NCBI RefSeq assembly: GCF_000330505.1
Contig: NW_004443767.1
Coordinates: 442,240-490,373 of the forward strand
Source of the DNA: Entamoeba invadens IP1
Taxonomy: Eukaryota > Evosea > Mastigamoebida > Endamoebidae
Direction of reading: 5' to 3'
DNA: 48,134 nucleotides
Position numbers and translations under genes: made by a program. Under the pieces are notes generated by a model. It was given only the letters and a program-made list of their open reading frames with translations, was not told the origin of the DNA and searched no databases. Of this stretch, positions 48,110 through 48,134 are shown piece after piece; the stretch's first letter is position 1, and the number at the start of each line of letters is the position of its first letter.

Positions 48110-48134
48110 ACTGTTTGAGTGCGTCTTTATGAGC

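Noticed and set aside
47878..48118. Two overlapping plus-strand frames (71 and 60 codons)
   Set aside because: They run through the poly-C/poly-G hairpin; the structure explains the lack of stops.

Overview
The window looks like nuclear DNA of an Entamoeba species. The base composition (very AT-rich spacers, clearly less AT-rich coding regions) fits E. invadens better than E. histolytica, but that is an inference. The signs are: compact protein genes with few, short introns; intron starts dominated by GTTTGT and ends by TAG; short AT-rich spacers; and a gene set of Ras/Rho regulators, Cys-rich surface proteins and an Ldh_2-type malate dehydrogenase. I see no rRNA, tRNA array, CRISPR or operon-like bacterial structure. 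All splice sites below were inferred by eye from frame, motif and family fit, and no transcript data were available.

Layout. 1-505: the broken 3' end of a DDE_Tnp_4 (PIF/Harbinger-like) transposase. 989-7934: Ldh_2 dehydrogenase (-), DUF1963 protein (-), a two-exon Cys-rich surface protein with a GPI-type tail (+), a small secreted coiled-coil protein (-), a split RhoGAP (-) and a small type I membrane protein (+). 8523-16548: AAAP amino-acid transporter (-), DH-PH RhoGEF (-), a VHS/ENTH-like protein (+, one intron) and a DDX49/Dbp8-type helicase (-). 16753-26706, all on the minus strand: Ras-family GTPase with an 11-nt microexon, long-chain acyl-CoA ligase, UBX-like protein, a second Ras-family GTPase and a RasGEF. 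27375-32432: VHS/UVSSA-like protein (+), a large LRR-like protein of Entamoeba type (-), a small acylated protein (-), a tentative small gene (-) and a small coiled-coil protein (+). 33043-43171, all on the plus strand: a CAMK-like kinase, a multi-repeat type I surface protein, a GATase1/ThuA-like protein, an SMP-domain (TEX2/Nvj2-like) lipid-transfer protein and a cation exchanger of the NCKX/CaCA type with a PH-like domain in its loop. 44292-47551: a tiny hypothetical protein (-) and an N-myristoylation-type PP2C phosphatase (+, one intron). 47961-48109: a striking GC-rich foldback element.

How the genes relate. The genes are individually transcribed, so neighbourhood is weak evidence of function. 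The window is nevertheless rich in small-GTPase control (RhoGAP, RhoGEF, two Ras-type GTPases and a RasGEF about 0.9 kb upstream of one of them), in phosphorylation control (kinase, PP2C) and in membrane and lipid functions (acyl-CoA ligase, SMP protein, PH-containing exchanger, amino-acid transporter). The most unusual items are the 11-nt microexon in the Ras G3 motif, the exchanger with a PH-like insert and altered ion-site residues, introns of only 38-39 nt, and the terminal foldback.
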